The translations under genes and the position numbers were made by a program. This document shows, one piece after another, positions 33,274-41,774 of a DNA stretch of 64,000 nt (its first letter is position 1; the number at the start of each line of letters is the position of its first letter). The notes beneath the pieces were generated by a model, which was not told the origin of the DNA, searched no databases, and saw only the letters and a list, made by a program, of their open reading frames with translations. Origin of the DNA: an uncultured Clostridia bacterium (GTDB lineage Bacteria > Bacillota > Clostridia > Christensenellales > UBA1242); assembly GCA_934747885.1 (NCBI GenBank), contig CAKVHE010000002.1, forward strand, positions 372,001 to 436,000, read 5' to 3'.

Positions 33274-34794
33274 GTGCAGTTAGAAAATTTACTAAAAGAA
33301 AAATTTAATAAACTCAATTTAAGTTTGGAGTCTTCGACTTATCATGAAAAGTCGAAGGCTCTTGACTTGTGTTTTTCGTATAGCGATGATTGTTTGTTAA
33401 ACGACGACCTAATTGGACAAATAAAAAAAGCTATTTTAGACTTCTTAAAGGTAGATGTTGGTGTAAATTTAAAGTTTAAAAAACGATATCTTGATAGCAC
33501 AATTTTGGGCGAATATCTTGCTCAATTTTTAAAAACTGAATATCCAGTGATAATTTTTGACCCGTCAACTCTAATTTTTGAAAACGGAAAGGTCCACATA
33601 GAACTAGATAAGGTTTTTGAGGAGTTTGCTACAAAAAATGATTTGCGAAACGAAATTGAAAAAAACATAAGTGAGCATTTTACTCGTAAAATATCGGTAG
33701 AAATTGAATACAAAAAATTACTTGCAGACGAGCCAGTGGACGACGAGCCTATTCAGATTGTAAATGATGTTCCGTTAGACGAAATAAATTTAAATATGCA
33801 AGAAGCCTTTATTGGCGAGATAATTGAGGTTAAACCTACCGTTATTGCCAGACACAAAGAGGTGGAAGAGGGCGTGTGCATTTGTGGCAAATTAAAAGGT
33901 CTTACACAATTTAAAACCAAGCCAAAAATAGATGAGAATGGCAAAGAAAAACCCGAACGAGTTTATTACAAATTTAAAGTCGTTGACTTTTCTGGTGAAA
34001 TGAATGTTGTGTATTTTCCGTCAAAATTGCATTTGCCAAAAATTGAGTCGTTGGAAGAAGGAACCGAACTTGTGCTCTTTGGTAGTATTGAAGACGACAA
34101 GTTTGGCGCCGGTGTGGTGTTTAGACCAAAAATAATTAACTTGTGTATTTTGCCTCAAAACTTTTTTGAGCGTAGATATGTAAAACCGGTACCAAAGAAT
34201 TATCGCTTAATAAAACCGGAGCCTTATCAAGAAAACAATCAAATTAACCTTTTTTCGGCAAGCGATGTACCTATTAAAAATGAATTTTTACTAAATAACA
34301 CTTTTGTTGTATTTGACCTTGAAACAACTGGAGTGGAATACAATAAAAGTAAAATTATTGAAATTGGGGCGGTAAAACTAATAAAAGGTAAAATAGTGGA
34401 AACTTTTTCGTGCCTTATTGATCCGCAAATTCATATTCCTGCTGACGCAACAAAAGTTAATAATATTACCGATCAAGATGTTGCTGGCAAGCCGACCATA
34501 GATGAAGTTATGCCAGACTTTTATAAGTTTTGTGATGGCACCATTATGGTTTCGTACGTTATTGATTTTGACTTTAGGTTTATTGATTACAACGCAAAGC
34601 AATGCGGTTATGAATTTACCAACGAAACCTTTGATGCATTTGTGCTTGCAAAACAAAAATTAAAAGGCTTAAAAAATTATAAATTAAAAACTGTTACGGC
34701 AACTCTTGGAGTGAGTTTGGAAAATGCTCACCGCGCAGTATTTGACACAATTGCCACAGCAGAAGCAATGATAAAACTTTTAGAAAATTATTAA
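33274..34794 (+). CDS. PolC-related protein: N-terminal and OB domains plus DEDDh 3'-5' exonuclease, no polymerase
   Basis: 506 residues at the position where polC usually sits. The N-terminal ~180 residues resemble the PolC NTD, and an OB-fold follows (about 190-300; KFKVVDFSGEMNVVYF). A DEDDh exonuclease (about 344-506) has FVVFDLETTG with Asp348 and Glu350, IDFDFRFID, and the His...Asp motif in ENAHRAVFDTIATAEAM, so all catalytic positions appear kept. The chain stops there: the PHP and polymerase domains are missing, and no relic of them follows. The start is GTG. It may be a split PolC, a proofreading subunit for a separate polymerase, or an unrelated-use exonuclease. Confidence 0.8.
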   Translation: MQLENLLKEKFNKLNLSLESSTYHEKSKALDLCFSYSDDCLLNDDLIGQIKKAILDFLKVDVGVNLKFKKRYLDSTILGEYLAQFLKTEYPVIIFDPSTLIFENGKVHIELDKVFEEFATKNDLRNEIEKNISEHFTRKISVEIEYKKLLADEPVDDEPIQIVNDVPLDEINLNMQEAFIGEIIEVKPTVIARHKEVEEGVCICGKLKGLTQFKTKPKIDENGKEKPERVYYKFKVVDFSGEMNVVYFPSKLHLPKIESLEEGTELVLFGSIEDDKFGAGVVFRPKIINLCILPQNFFERRYVKPVPKNYRLIKPEPYQENNQINLFSASDVPIKNEFLLNNTFVVFDLETTGVEYNKSKIIEIGAVKLIKGKIVETFSCLIDPQIHIPADATKVNNITDQDVAGKPTIDEVMPDFYKFCDGTIMVSYVIDFDFRFIDYNAKQCGYEFTNETFDAFVLAKQKLKGLKNYKLKTVTATLGVSLENAHRAVFDTIATAEAMIKLLENY

Positions 34795-34800
34795 AAGTGC

Positions 34801-34829
34801 TTGCAAAAATAAGTAAATAGTGGTATATT
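34801..34829 (+). promoter_or_regulatory. Promoter for the rimP-nusA-infB operon
   Basis: TTGCAA (34801-34806) and TATATT (34824-34829) with 17-bp spacing, just downstream of the PolC-like stop. Confidence 0.7.
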
Positions 34830-34851
34830 ATTTATAGTATAACTAATCTTT

Positions 34852-34882
34852 GTGAGCGACCAAATCGGTCGCTCACTATTTT
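34852..34882 (+). terminator. Leader terminator/attenuator before rimP
   Basis: Perfect 10-bp GC-rich stem GTGAGCGACC (34852-34861) / GGTCGCTCAC (34867-34876) followed by TATTTTT. It lies between the promoter and the rimP ribosome site, so it acts on the nusA operon itself rather than ending the preceding gene. It could be an attenuation site that senses NusA. Confidence 0.7.
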
Positions 34883-34892
34883 TAGGAGAAAA

Positions 34893-35348
34893 ATGAACAA
34901 TATAGCTTCAAAAGTACAAGATTTAATCACGCCAATTGTTGAACCAATGGGCTACACAATTGTGGAAGTAGAGTACGCAAAAAAGTCAAACGGTATGAAC
35001 TTAACAGTGTTTATTGATTCGCCAAACGGCATCGGGTTAGATGACTGCGAAAAAGTGCATAATAGCATAGATGCACCATTAGATGAACTAGACCCAACCG
35101 CAGGCGCAAGTTATACCTTAAACGTCTCTTCACCGGGGCTTGATAGGCCGCTCAAAACCGACAAAGATTTGTCACTTTCAATAAATAAAGAAATTGATAT
35201 ATCTCTTTATGCCAAGCAAAACGGCAAAAAAGACTTTGTTGGCGTTCTAAAAGCCTTTGACGAAAATACTTTAACAATTATCTCGGGATCAGAAATAGCC
35301 CTAGACAGAAAAAATATTTCTAAAATTACCAAACATATATCATTTTAG
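34893..35348 (+). CDS. rimP: Ribosome maturation factor RimP
   Basis: Assists 30S subunit assembly. It opens KVQDLITPIVEPMGYTIVEVE, with VFIDSPNGIGLDDCEKVHNS and YTLNVSSPGLDRPLKTDKD, and ends in an SH3-like C-terminal domain. 151 residues is typical. A TAGGAG ribosome site follows the leader hairpin. It is the first gene of the nusA operon, and nusA starts 12 bp later. Confidence 0.96.
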   Translation: MNNIASKVQDLITPIVEPMGYTIVEVEYAKKSNGMNLTVFIDSPNGIGLDDCEKVHNSIDAPLDELDPTAGASYTLNVSSPGLDRPLKTDKDLSLSINKEIDISLYAKQNGKKDFVGVLKAFDENTLTIISGSEIALDRKNISKITKHISF

Positions 35349-35360
35349 GAGGACAAATAA

Positions 35361-36530
35361 ATGATAAACAAAGATTTCTTTATGGCACTTGATGAACTAG
35401 AAAAGACCAAAGGAATTAAAAAAGAAGAGTTTTTGGAATACCTAGAATCGGCATTGGTTGCCGCATACAACAAAAACTTTGGCGAAGCAAAAGCAGTAAC
35501 AATAAAATTGTCACCAGAAAAACATACAATAAAAGTATATGCTTACAAAACTGTTGTGGCAGACGATGCAGTAGAAGATCCAGCTAGCCAAATTGCTTTA
35601 AGCGACGCACAAAAAATTAAAAAATCTTACAAAATTGACGACCGTGTGCAAGAAGAAATAACGCCAAAAGATTTTGGCCGAATTGCTGCTGGCACTGCAA
35701 AACAAGTTGTTATCCAAAAATTGCGTGAAGCGGAAAGAAGTTCTGCTTACAAAGAAATGAGTGAAAAACTTGACCACATTGTTACTGGTATTGTAAGACG
35801 TATTGAACGTGATACCGTTTATATGGAAATCATTGGCTCGCAAATTGAAGGTGTGCTAATGGTTAATGATCAAATCCCTGGCGAAAAGTATGAAGTTAAT
35901 GACCGTATAAAAGTTTATATGAAAAAACTTCGTGACAATGACCGTGGCACACAAGCAATTGTTTCGCGTAGTACGCCAATGTTTGTTCGTAGACTTTTTG
36001 AAACCGAAGTTCCAGAAATTGAGTCGGGTGTTGTAGTTATCAAAAATGTTGTGCGTGAAGCCGGGTATCGCACAAAAATTTCGGTTACTTCAACCGATCC
36101 TAGCGTTGATGCACTTGGTGCTTGCGTTGGTAACAAAGGTATTAGAGTTAACACTATTGTTAGTGAACTAAATGGCGAAAAAATTGATATTATCATTTGG
36201 TCAGAAGATCCATTTGAATATATTGCACGCGCTTTGTCGCCTGCAAAAGTTCTGTCTGTAGAAGTTAATGACGAGGAAAAATCTTCACTGGTTATTGTTC
36301 CAGACGACAAATTATCTCTTGCAATTGGCAAAAGCGGTCAAAATGTTAGACTTGCAGCAAAACTTACTGGTTGGAGAATCGATGTAAAATCGGTATCTCA
36401 ATCGGTACTTGCTAGTGATGCTGACGACAAAAATGTTATCACCGATATTGAAGCTGGAAATATAAAGAGCGAATTTGAAGATGTTAACTCTATCTTCACA
36501 AACATAGATTTGGACTCGATTGATGGCTAA
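35361..36530 (+). CDS. nusA: Transcription termination/antitermination factor NusA
   Basis: RNA polymerase-associated factor controlling pausing and termination. N-terminal RNAP-binding domain (MALDELEKTKGIKKEEFLEY), an S1 domain (about 135-200; TGIVRRIERDTVYMEI), then two KH domains with VDALGACVGNKGIRV and LAIGKSGQNVRLAAKLTGW. 389 residues, without the acidic repeats found in proteobacteria. AGGAGG precedes the ATG. The stop codon overlaps the ylxR start, showing coupling. Confidence 0.97.
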   Translation: MINKDFFMALDELEKTKGIKKEEFLEYLESALVAAYNKNFGEAKAVTIKLSPEKHTIKVYAYKTVVADDAVEDPASQIALSDAQKIKKSYKIDDRVQEEITPKDFGRIAAGTAKQVVIQKLREAERSSAYKEMSEKLDHIVTGIVRRIERDTVYMEIIGSQIEGVLMVNDQIPGEKYEVNDRIKVYMKKLRDNDRGTQAIVSRSTPMFVRRLFETEVPEIESGVVVIKNVVREAGYRTKISVTSTDPSVDALGACVGNKGIRVNTIVSELNGEKIDIIIWSEDPFEYIARALSPAKVLSVEVNDEEKSSLVIVPDDKLSLAIGKSGQNVRLAAKLTGWRIDVKSVSQSVLASDADDKNVITDIEAGNIKSEFEDVNSIFTNIDLDSIDG

Positions 36531-36792
36531 ACAAACAAAAACGCCGGAGCGTATGTGCGTTATTTGCCGTGAAATGAAAACTAAAAATGAGTTAAATCGC
36601 TTTACGGTTGCTGGTGAAAAAGTCTATCTAGACAAGTCGGGCAAAATGGGTGGAAGAGGCGTTTATGTATGCAAAAACGCAGAATGCATAAACAAAGCGC
36701 TTCAAAAGAACTTGCTATTTAGACATCTAAAAGTTATGCCGGACGCAAAACGCGCAAGCGAACTTATGGAAGAACTTTCTAGTGGTAAATAA
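36523..36792 (+). CDS. ylxR: YlxR family RNA-binding protein (RnpM)
   Basis: 89 residues with the family hallmark PERMCVICREMKTKNELNRF and GRGVYVCKNAECI. YlxR/RnpM proteins bind RNA, and one was reported to modulate RNase P. The ATG at 36523 lies within the last codons of nusA (overlap of 8 bp). A TTG three bases upstream is a less likely start. ylxQ overlaps the other end by 11 bp. Gene order nusA-ylxR-ylxQ-infB is standard. Confidence 0.94.
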   Translation: MAKQTKTPERMCVICREMKTKNELNRFTVAGEKVYLDKSGKMGGRGVYVCKNAECINKALQKNLLFRHLKVMPDAKRASELMEELSSGK

Positions 36793-37045
36793 ATTACAAA
36801 CATACCTAGGCTTTGCAATAAAATCTGGCAAAATAGTTTATGGGGTAGATAACATTTTAAAAACAAACAAAATTGCAGTTGTGCTAACTTGTGGGCTAAG
36901 TGAAAAATCTTTAAAGGCTCTGCGCGCACACTGCTCTCAAAAATGCATTCCACTAAAGCAAGTGGATGGTGGCATCTTGCCTGAGGGCGCAAAAGCGGTG
37001 GGCGTTGTAGATGCAAACTTAGCAAAAGCAATAATAAACGAATAA
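36782..37045 (+). CDS. ylxQ: L7Ae-like RNA-binding protein YlxQ
   Basis: 87-residue protein of the L7Ae/L30e fold: LGFAIKSGKIVYGVDNILK resembles the kink-turn-binding face, followed by a hydrophobic core (IAVVLTCGLSEKS). Bacterial YlxQ proteins bind kink-turn RNAs in vitro. The start is GTG, overlapping the end of ylxR. infB begins directly at the stop codon. A few family residues are changed in the second half, so identity rests partly on position. Confidence 0.85.
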   Translation: MVNKLQTYLGFAIKSGKIVYGVDNILKTNKIAVVLTCGLSEKSLKALRAHCSQKCIPLKQVDGGILPEGAKAVGVVDANLAKAIINE

Positions 37046-39592
37046 ATGAAAACCAATTTGGAGGAAGTGAATTTGGTAAACAACATTCAAAAAACTGAAA
37101 AGAAAAAAACGGGCGAACAACTAATGGCGGAACTAACTGAACTTAAAAACAATTCGGTAAGTTATATCGGTTTGGTGCGCAAAATTTCCGGTGGTTGCAA
37201 CACCCTAAAAAAGAGTATGCAAGCACGTTTAAACGAAATTGTTACAAACAAGCAAAATGAAGAAGCTAACAAGGCAAGCCAAATTAACGAACCTGCAAAA
37301 ACGGAAACAAAACCATCAACAGTGGTTGGGCAGACAAAACCTCAAACTCGCACATCGGTTCAAGGCGTGCAACAAAGAACTTTTGCACCAAGAACTGAAG
37401 GCTTCCGTAGACCACAAAACGGAACAGGCGCTGGCTTTAATCGTCCAGCTGGCACGGGTGAAACTCGTATGCGCAGGTTTGACCTAAACGCGCAGGGAGA
37501 CCGTCCACGCTATGGTCAAAACGGTACTAGACAATTTGGTGAACGCAAGCCATACGCGCCAAATGCGGGCGCAAACGGCAGTGCAAGGCCAATGCAAAGC
37601 CGCACTCAACCAACAAGACCGGCGCCAATTCAACCGGCAAATGATAACCGCAGAGTAGAAAACAAAACTGCAAAAAAGAAAGATCATGGCTATGACGAAA
37701 AGAAGTCTTTAAATCGCAAAGCGTTAATGATGCGTGGTTTTGTTGATGATGAGAGTTTGTTTAGTGAAGACGGACACATTATGGGTTCGCGCAAAATTAA
37801 AGGAAAAAAGGCAAAACAAGAAGAGGTTGTTGTTGCTACAAAAATTGACCATGCTGTTATCACCACTGAGAATCTTACCGTAAAAATGTTGGCGGAAAAA
37901 ATTGGTAAACCTGTTGTAGAACTTATCAAAAAGTTTATGGTTTTGGGCATTATGGTAAACATCAATAGCACAGTAGACTTTGATTCGGCTGAATTAGTTG
38001 CCAGTGAATTTGGTGTAAAACTTGAACAGAAACTCGAAAAATCTTACGAAGAAAAAATGTTTGATATAAGCGGCGAAACTGACGACGAAAAAGACCTAGT
38101 AAAACGTCCTCCAATTGTTACTGTTTTGGGTCACGTCGATCACGGTAAAACCTCACTTTTGGACTACATCCGCGATACCAGTGTAGTTGCCGGCGAAGCG
38201 GGCGGAATTACTCAACATATTGGTGCTTATACTATTACTAAAAACAACGAACTTATCACCTTTATTGATACACCGGGTCACGCTGCTTTTGGTGCAATGC
38301 GTGAACGTGGTGCAAAACTTACTGATATTGCAATTTTGGTTGTTGCTGCCGATGATGGTGTTATGCCACAAACGGTTGAAGCAATTAAGTACATAAAAGA
38401 AGCAAAAGTACCAATGATTGTTGCAATTAACAAAATTGATAAACCGGAAGCAAACATCGACCGTATCAAGCAACAACTTACCGAACATGATGTTGTTCCG
38501 GAAGAATGGGGCGGCGATGCCATTTTGGTTCCTATAAGCGCAAAAACGGGTCAAAATGTCGACAAACTACTTGAAATGGTGTTGTTTGTCGCAGAATACC
38601 AAAACCTCCGCGCAAATCCAAAAAGAAAAGCAATTGGTAGCGTTGTTGAAGCCCAACTAGACAAAGGCAAAGGACCAGTCGCAACAATTTTGGTACAAAA
38701 TGGTACCTTAAAGGTAGGCGATGTAATTATTGCCGGAACATCGGTTGGTAAAGTTAGAGCGATGTTTAACGAAAAAGGCAAAAATGTAAAATCTGCCGGT
38801 CCATCTTTTGCAGTGTCGGTGCTTGGCTTGTCTAGTGTGCCAAATGCTGGTGACGAGATGTACGCCGTAGATGAAAAAATGAGCAAAAAAGTGCTTTCAG
38901 AACGTGTTGGTAGAGAACGTAACGATATGATTAAAGCTACTGATAATTCGGTAGAATCGCTAATGAATAGATTCAAAGAAACCGAATTTAAGAGTTACAA
39001 TGTTATTATCAAAGCCGATGTTCAAGGTTCGGTTGAAGCGTTAAAAGATACCATTGGTGCAATTTGCAATGAAGAAGTAAAAGTTAGATGCATTCACGGT
39101 GGTGTCGGTGCCGTTAACGAAAATGATATTATGCTTGCATCTGCATCAAATGCACTTATTATTGCCTTTAACGTAAAACAAGATTTTAAGGCAAAAGTAT
39201 TGTCAGATAAATACAAAGTAAACATTCAAACATACAAAATCATTTATGAAGCAGTAGATTATGTAACCAAACAAATTAACGCAATGTTAACGCCAAAATT
39301 CAAAGAAGTCGTTAGCGGTCACGCTGAACTTCGTATGATATTTAAGGCAAGCAAAGTTGGTGCTATTGCAGGTTGCTATATTTTGGATGGCAAATTAACC
39401 AAAAATCAAAGTGTTCGTTTGCTGCGTAAAAATAAAGAAGTGTTTAAGGGCACAATCGCAACCATTCAACGTGAAAAAACTGAAGTTAAAGAGATTTTGG
39501 CAGGTTTTGAATGTGGTATCGTTCTAAACGGATTTAGCGCCTTTGAAGTGGGCGATATTATAGAAGGTTATGACCTTGAAAGGATAAATTAA
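37046..39592 (+). CDS. infB: Translation initiation factor IF-2
   Basis: GTPase that places initiator tRNA on the ribosome. A long low-complexity N-terminal region rich in Arg, Pro, Thr and Gln (to about residue 230) precedes an IF2N domain and the G domain with GHVDHGKTSLLDYIR, DTPGHAAF and NKIDKPE, then domains II-IV. 848 residues. The ATG at 37046 follows the ylxQ stop directly and has no clear ribosome site. GGAGGAA at 37060-37066 instead points to an in-frame TTG at 37073, nine codons later, as the likely true start. Confidence 0.96.
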   Translation: MKTNLEEVNLVNNIQKTEKKKTGEQLMAELTELKNNSVSYIGLVRKISGGCNTLKKSMQARLNEIVTNKQNEEANKASQINEPAKTETKPSTVVGQTKPQTRTSVQGVQQRTFAPRTEGFRRPQNGTGAGFNRPAGTGETRMRRFDLNAQGDRPRYGQNGTRQFGERKPYAPNAGANGSARPMQSRTQPTRPAPIQPANDNRRVENKTAKKKDHGYDEKKSLNRKALMMRGFVDDESLFSEDGHIMGSRKIKGKKAKQEEVVVATKIDHAVITTENLTVKMLAEKIGKPVVELIKKFMVLGIMVNINSTVDFDSAELVASEFGVKLEQKLEKSYEEKMFDISGETDDEKDLVKRPPIVTVLGHVDHGKTSLLDYIRDTSVVAGEAGGITQHIGAYTITKNNELITFIDTPGHAAFGAMRERGAKLTDIAILVVAADDGVMPQTVEAIKYIKEAKVPMIVAINKIDKPEANIDRIKQQLTEHDVVPEEWGGDAILVPISAKTGQNVDKLLEMVLFVAEYQNLRANPKRKAIGSVVEAQLDKGKGPVATILVQNGTLKVGDVIIAGTSVGKVRAMFNEKGKNVKSAGPSFAVSVLGLSSVPNAGDEMYAVDEKMSKKVLSERVGRERNDMIKATDNSVESLMNRFKETEFKSYNVIIKADVQGSVEALKDTIGAICNEEVKVRCIHGGVGAVNENDIMLASASNALIIAFNVKQDFKAKVLSDKYKVNIQTYKIIYEAVDYVTKQINAMLTPKFKEVVSGHAELRMIFKASKVGAIAGCYILDGKLTKNQSVRLLRKNKEVFKGTIATIQREKTEVKEILAGFECGIVLNGFSAFEVGDIIEGYDLERIN

Positions 39593-39949
39593 ATGTCAAA
39601 TTTTAGAATGGAAAAAGTAAATGCAGAAATGCAACGATTGCTTTCAACAATAATTACTACCGAAATCAGCACTCCCGAACTTAAAGGGGTGATGGTTTCG
39701 GTAACCAAAGTTGCGGTTGCGTCTGATTTTTCAACCGCAAAAGTTTTTGTAAGTTTTTACGGTAAGACAGATGAAGAAAAAGCGTTTAAAGCGCTTGAAG
39801 GTTCACTTGGCTATTTGCGCAAACGAGTAGCAGAAAAAATGAATTTAAAAAAGACTCCAAAGTTTATCTTAATTAAAGATGATTTAGCAGATAACGCATT
39901 TAGAATAAATCAAATTTTGGATGACTTAAAGAAAAAAGGAGAATTATGA
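39593..39949 (+). CDS. rbfA: Ribosome-binding factor A
   Basis: 30S maturation factor acting on the 5' helix of 16S rRNA. KH-type fold with NFRMEKVNAEMQRLLSTII, VSVTKVAVASDFSTAKVFVS and LRKRVAEKMNLKKTPKF, ending in DNAFRINQILDDL. 118 residues. It starts directly after the infB stop and overlaps the next gene by 4 bp (ATGA). Confidence 0.95.
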   Translation: MSNFRMEKVNAEMQRLLSTIITTEISTPELKGVMVSVTKVAVASDFSTAKVFVSFYGKTDEEKAFKALEGSLGYLRKRVAEKMNLKKTPKFILIKDDLADNAFRINQILDDLKKKGEL

Positions 39950-40905
39950 TTTTATCAAAAGAACGTAAATTCTTAGAACAGTTAGAAAGGGCAAATAATG
40001 TGGCTATTTACACTCACATAAACGTTGATGGAGATGGGATAGGTTCAGCTTTTGCCCTTTTTTATCTATTAAAAAATATGGGTAAGCATCCATTTGTGTT
40101 TGTGGATAGCGAATTGCCAACCGAAGTGCAGTATTTAAACATAAAAGACCTAATCAATATTGGTGATCCCGAAATGTGCGATTTACACATAGCAGTAGAT
40201 TCAAACTCCCCTCAAAGGCTTGGCAAATACCAAACTTACTTTGAAAACGCAAAAAACACTATGATGACCGACCATCACTCGGGCACCGATAATTATGCGC
40301 GAATAAATATTGTAAATTCAAAAATGGCATCAAACACCGAACTTTTGTTTTGGGTGTTCCGTGATAGGATAAGATTTAGCAAACGCACAGCGGAAAGCCT
40401 ATTGCTTGGTATATTAACTGATACAGGGGGGTTGCGTTTCCGTTCTACAACACATCGAACGCTAGAAGCGGTGTCAATTTTGTGTAAAGAGTATGGTGCC
40501 AACTTTGCCGAACTTATGGCAAATATTTTTGAAAAGCAGCCACATGACTATTTTTTGGCGCAGAAATATGCTTATGAGCATACTGAGTTTTATGATCAAA
40601 ATCGTATTGTGTTAATTACTGTGCCAAATAGTTTTTATGTAGAAAACGGTGTTGATGTAAATATGTCCAAGGGGCTTAGCCGAATTGGCACCGAACTTAA
40701 AGATACAAAGTTCCTTGCGGTAATAAACGAAGAAGTTCCGGGCAAATTTAGAATTGCCGTTCGCACAAGAGATAGATACGACGCCGGTGAAATTGCTCGT
40801 AGATTTGGTGGCGGGGGTCATAAACAGGCGGCCGGACTAAAACTTTTTGGTGACATAGAAACGGTTAAAGAAAAACTTTTAAAAGCATTTAGAGATGAAT
40901 TATGA
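39946..40905 (+). CDS. nrnA: DHH-family phosphoesterase (NrnA-like nanoRNase/pAp phosphatase)
   Basis: Degrades very short RNAs and 3'-phosphoadenosine-5'-phosphate in relatives. DHH domain motifs: IYTHINVDGDGIGSAFAL, IAVDSNSPQRLG, the MTDHHSGTDNYA signature, GILTDTGGLRF. The DHHA1 C-terminal domain ends GGGGHKQAAGL. The first motif has Val where Pro is usual. 319 residues matches the family. It is located between rbfA and truB as in many Firmicutes, overlapping both by 4 bp. Confidence 0.93.
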   Translation: MILSKERKFLEQLERANNVAIYTHINVDGDGIGSAFALFYLLKNMGKHPFVFVDSELPTEVQYLNIKDLINIGDPEMCDLHIAVDSNSPQRLGKYQTYFENAKNTMMTDHHSGTDNYARINIVNSKMASNTELLFWVFRDRIRFSKRTAESLLLGILTDTGGLRFRSTTHRTLEAVSILCKEYGANFAELMANIFEKQPHDYFLAQKYAYEHTEFYDQNRIVLITVPNSFYVENGVDVNMSKGLSRIGTELKDTKFLAVINEEVPGKFRIAVRTRDRYDAGEIARRFGGGGHKQAAGLKLFGDIETVKEKLLKAFRDEL

Positions 40906-41774
40906 TAGGAATTGTTAACGTTTACAAACCTAGGGGAGTTTCATCTTTTGATGTGGTAAAGCAAACCAAGCGTGCTTTTGGAACAAAAAAAGTTGGACAT
41001 CTTGGCACGCTTGATCCAATGGCAGAAGGGGTTTTGCCGGTTGCAATTGGCAAAGCAACAAGACTATTTGATTATTTTTTAAACAAAGACAAGCGCTATG
41101 TTGCTACCTTTTATGTGGGTGAAGAAACGGATACTTTGGATGCCGAAGGCGAGATAATAAAGCAAGGCGGAAGGATGGTTTCGGTAGATGAAGTGCAAAT
41201 AATTTTGCCAGAATTTATCGGCGAAATAAGACAAGTTCCGCCAAAGTTTTCTGCAAAAAAAATCAATGGCGTCCGCGCGTACAAGCTTGCAAAATCACAA
41301 ATTGAGTTTGAACCGAAGCCGTGTAACGTGCAAATTTATGCCTTAACTGCCCGAAAGGGTTCGCTCGATAGATTTATCGAACTCGAAATATGGTGTAAAT
41401 CTGGTACCTATGTTAGAAGTTTGGGAAAAGATATCTTTGAAAAATTAGGCACTTTTGCAACTATGACAAAGCTGGTAAGAACGAGTTCTGGACCCTTTAA
41501 AATTGAAAATTCTATCAGCTTAGAGCGGTTGAGTTTGGGGCGGCAAGAAGATATTTTGTCGGTTGAAAAAATTTTTGAAAGTATGCCGAAATTGAATTTG
41601 ACTGACGCTAATTTTAAAAAATTGCAAAACGGGTTAAAAGTTGGTGGGGACAAAAATTTGCAAGACACATATATGGTTTGTTACCAAAATGTATGTTACG
41701 GACTTGCCAAAAATGACGAAGACGGAAACATAAAGGTAACGACCTATTTGTACGAAGGAGAAGAAAATGGTTAA
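40902..41774 (+). CDS. truB: tRNA pseudouridine-55 synthase
   Basis: Makes the universal T-loop pseudouridine. N-terminal GIVNVYKPRGVSSFDVV, the catalytic Asp in GHLGTLDPMAEGVLPVAIG, then RYVATFYVGEETDTLDAEG and QVPPKFSAKKINGVRAYKLA. The C-terminal end is a shortened PUA-like region. 290 residues. It overlaps nrnA by 4 bp and the next gene by 8 bp. ribF, which commonly follows truB, is absent. Confidence 0.96.
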   Translation: MIGIVNVYKPRGVSSFDVVKQTKRAFGTKKVGHLGTLDPMAEGVLPVAIGKATRLFDYFLNKDKRYVATFYVGEETDTLDAEGEIIKQGGRMVSVDEVQIILPEFIGEIRQVPPKFSAKKINGVRAYKLAKSQIEFEPKPCNVQIYALTARKGSLDRFIELEIWCKSGTYVRSLGKDIFEKLGTFATMTKLVRTSSGPFKIENSISLERLSLGRQEDILSVEKIFESMPKLNLTDANFKKLQNGLKVGGDKNLQDTYMVCYQNVCYGLAKNDEDGNIKVTTYLYEGEENG

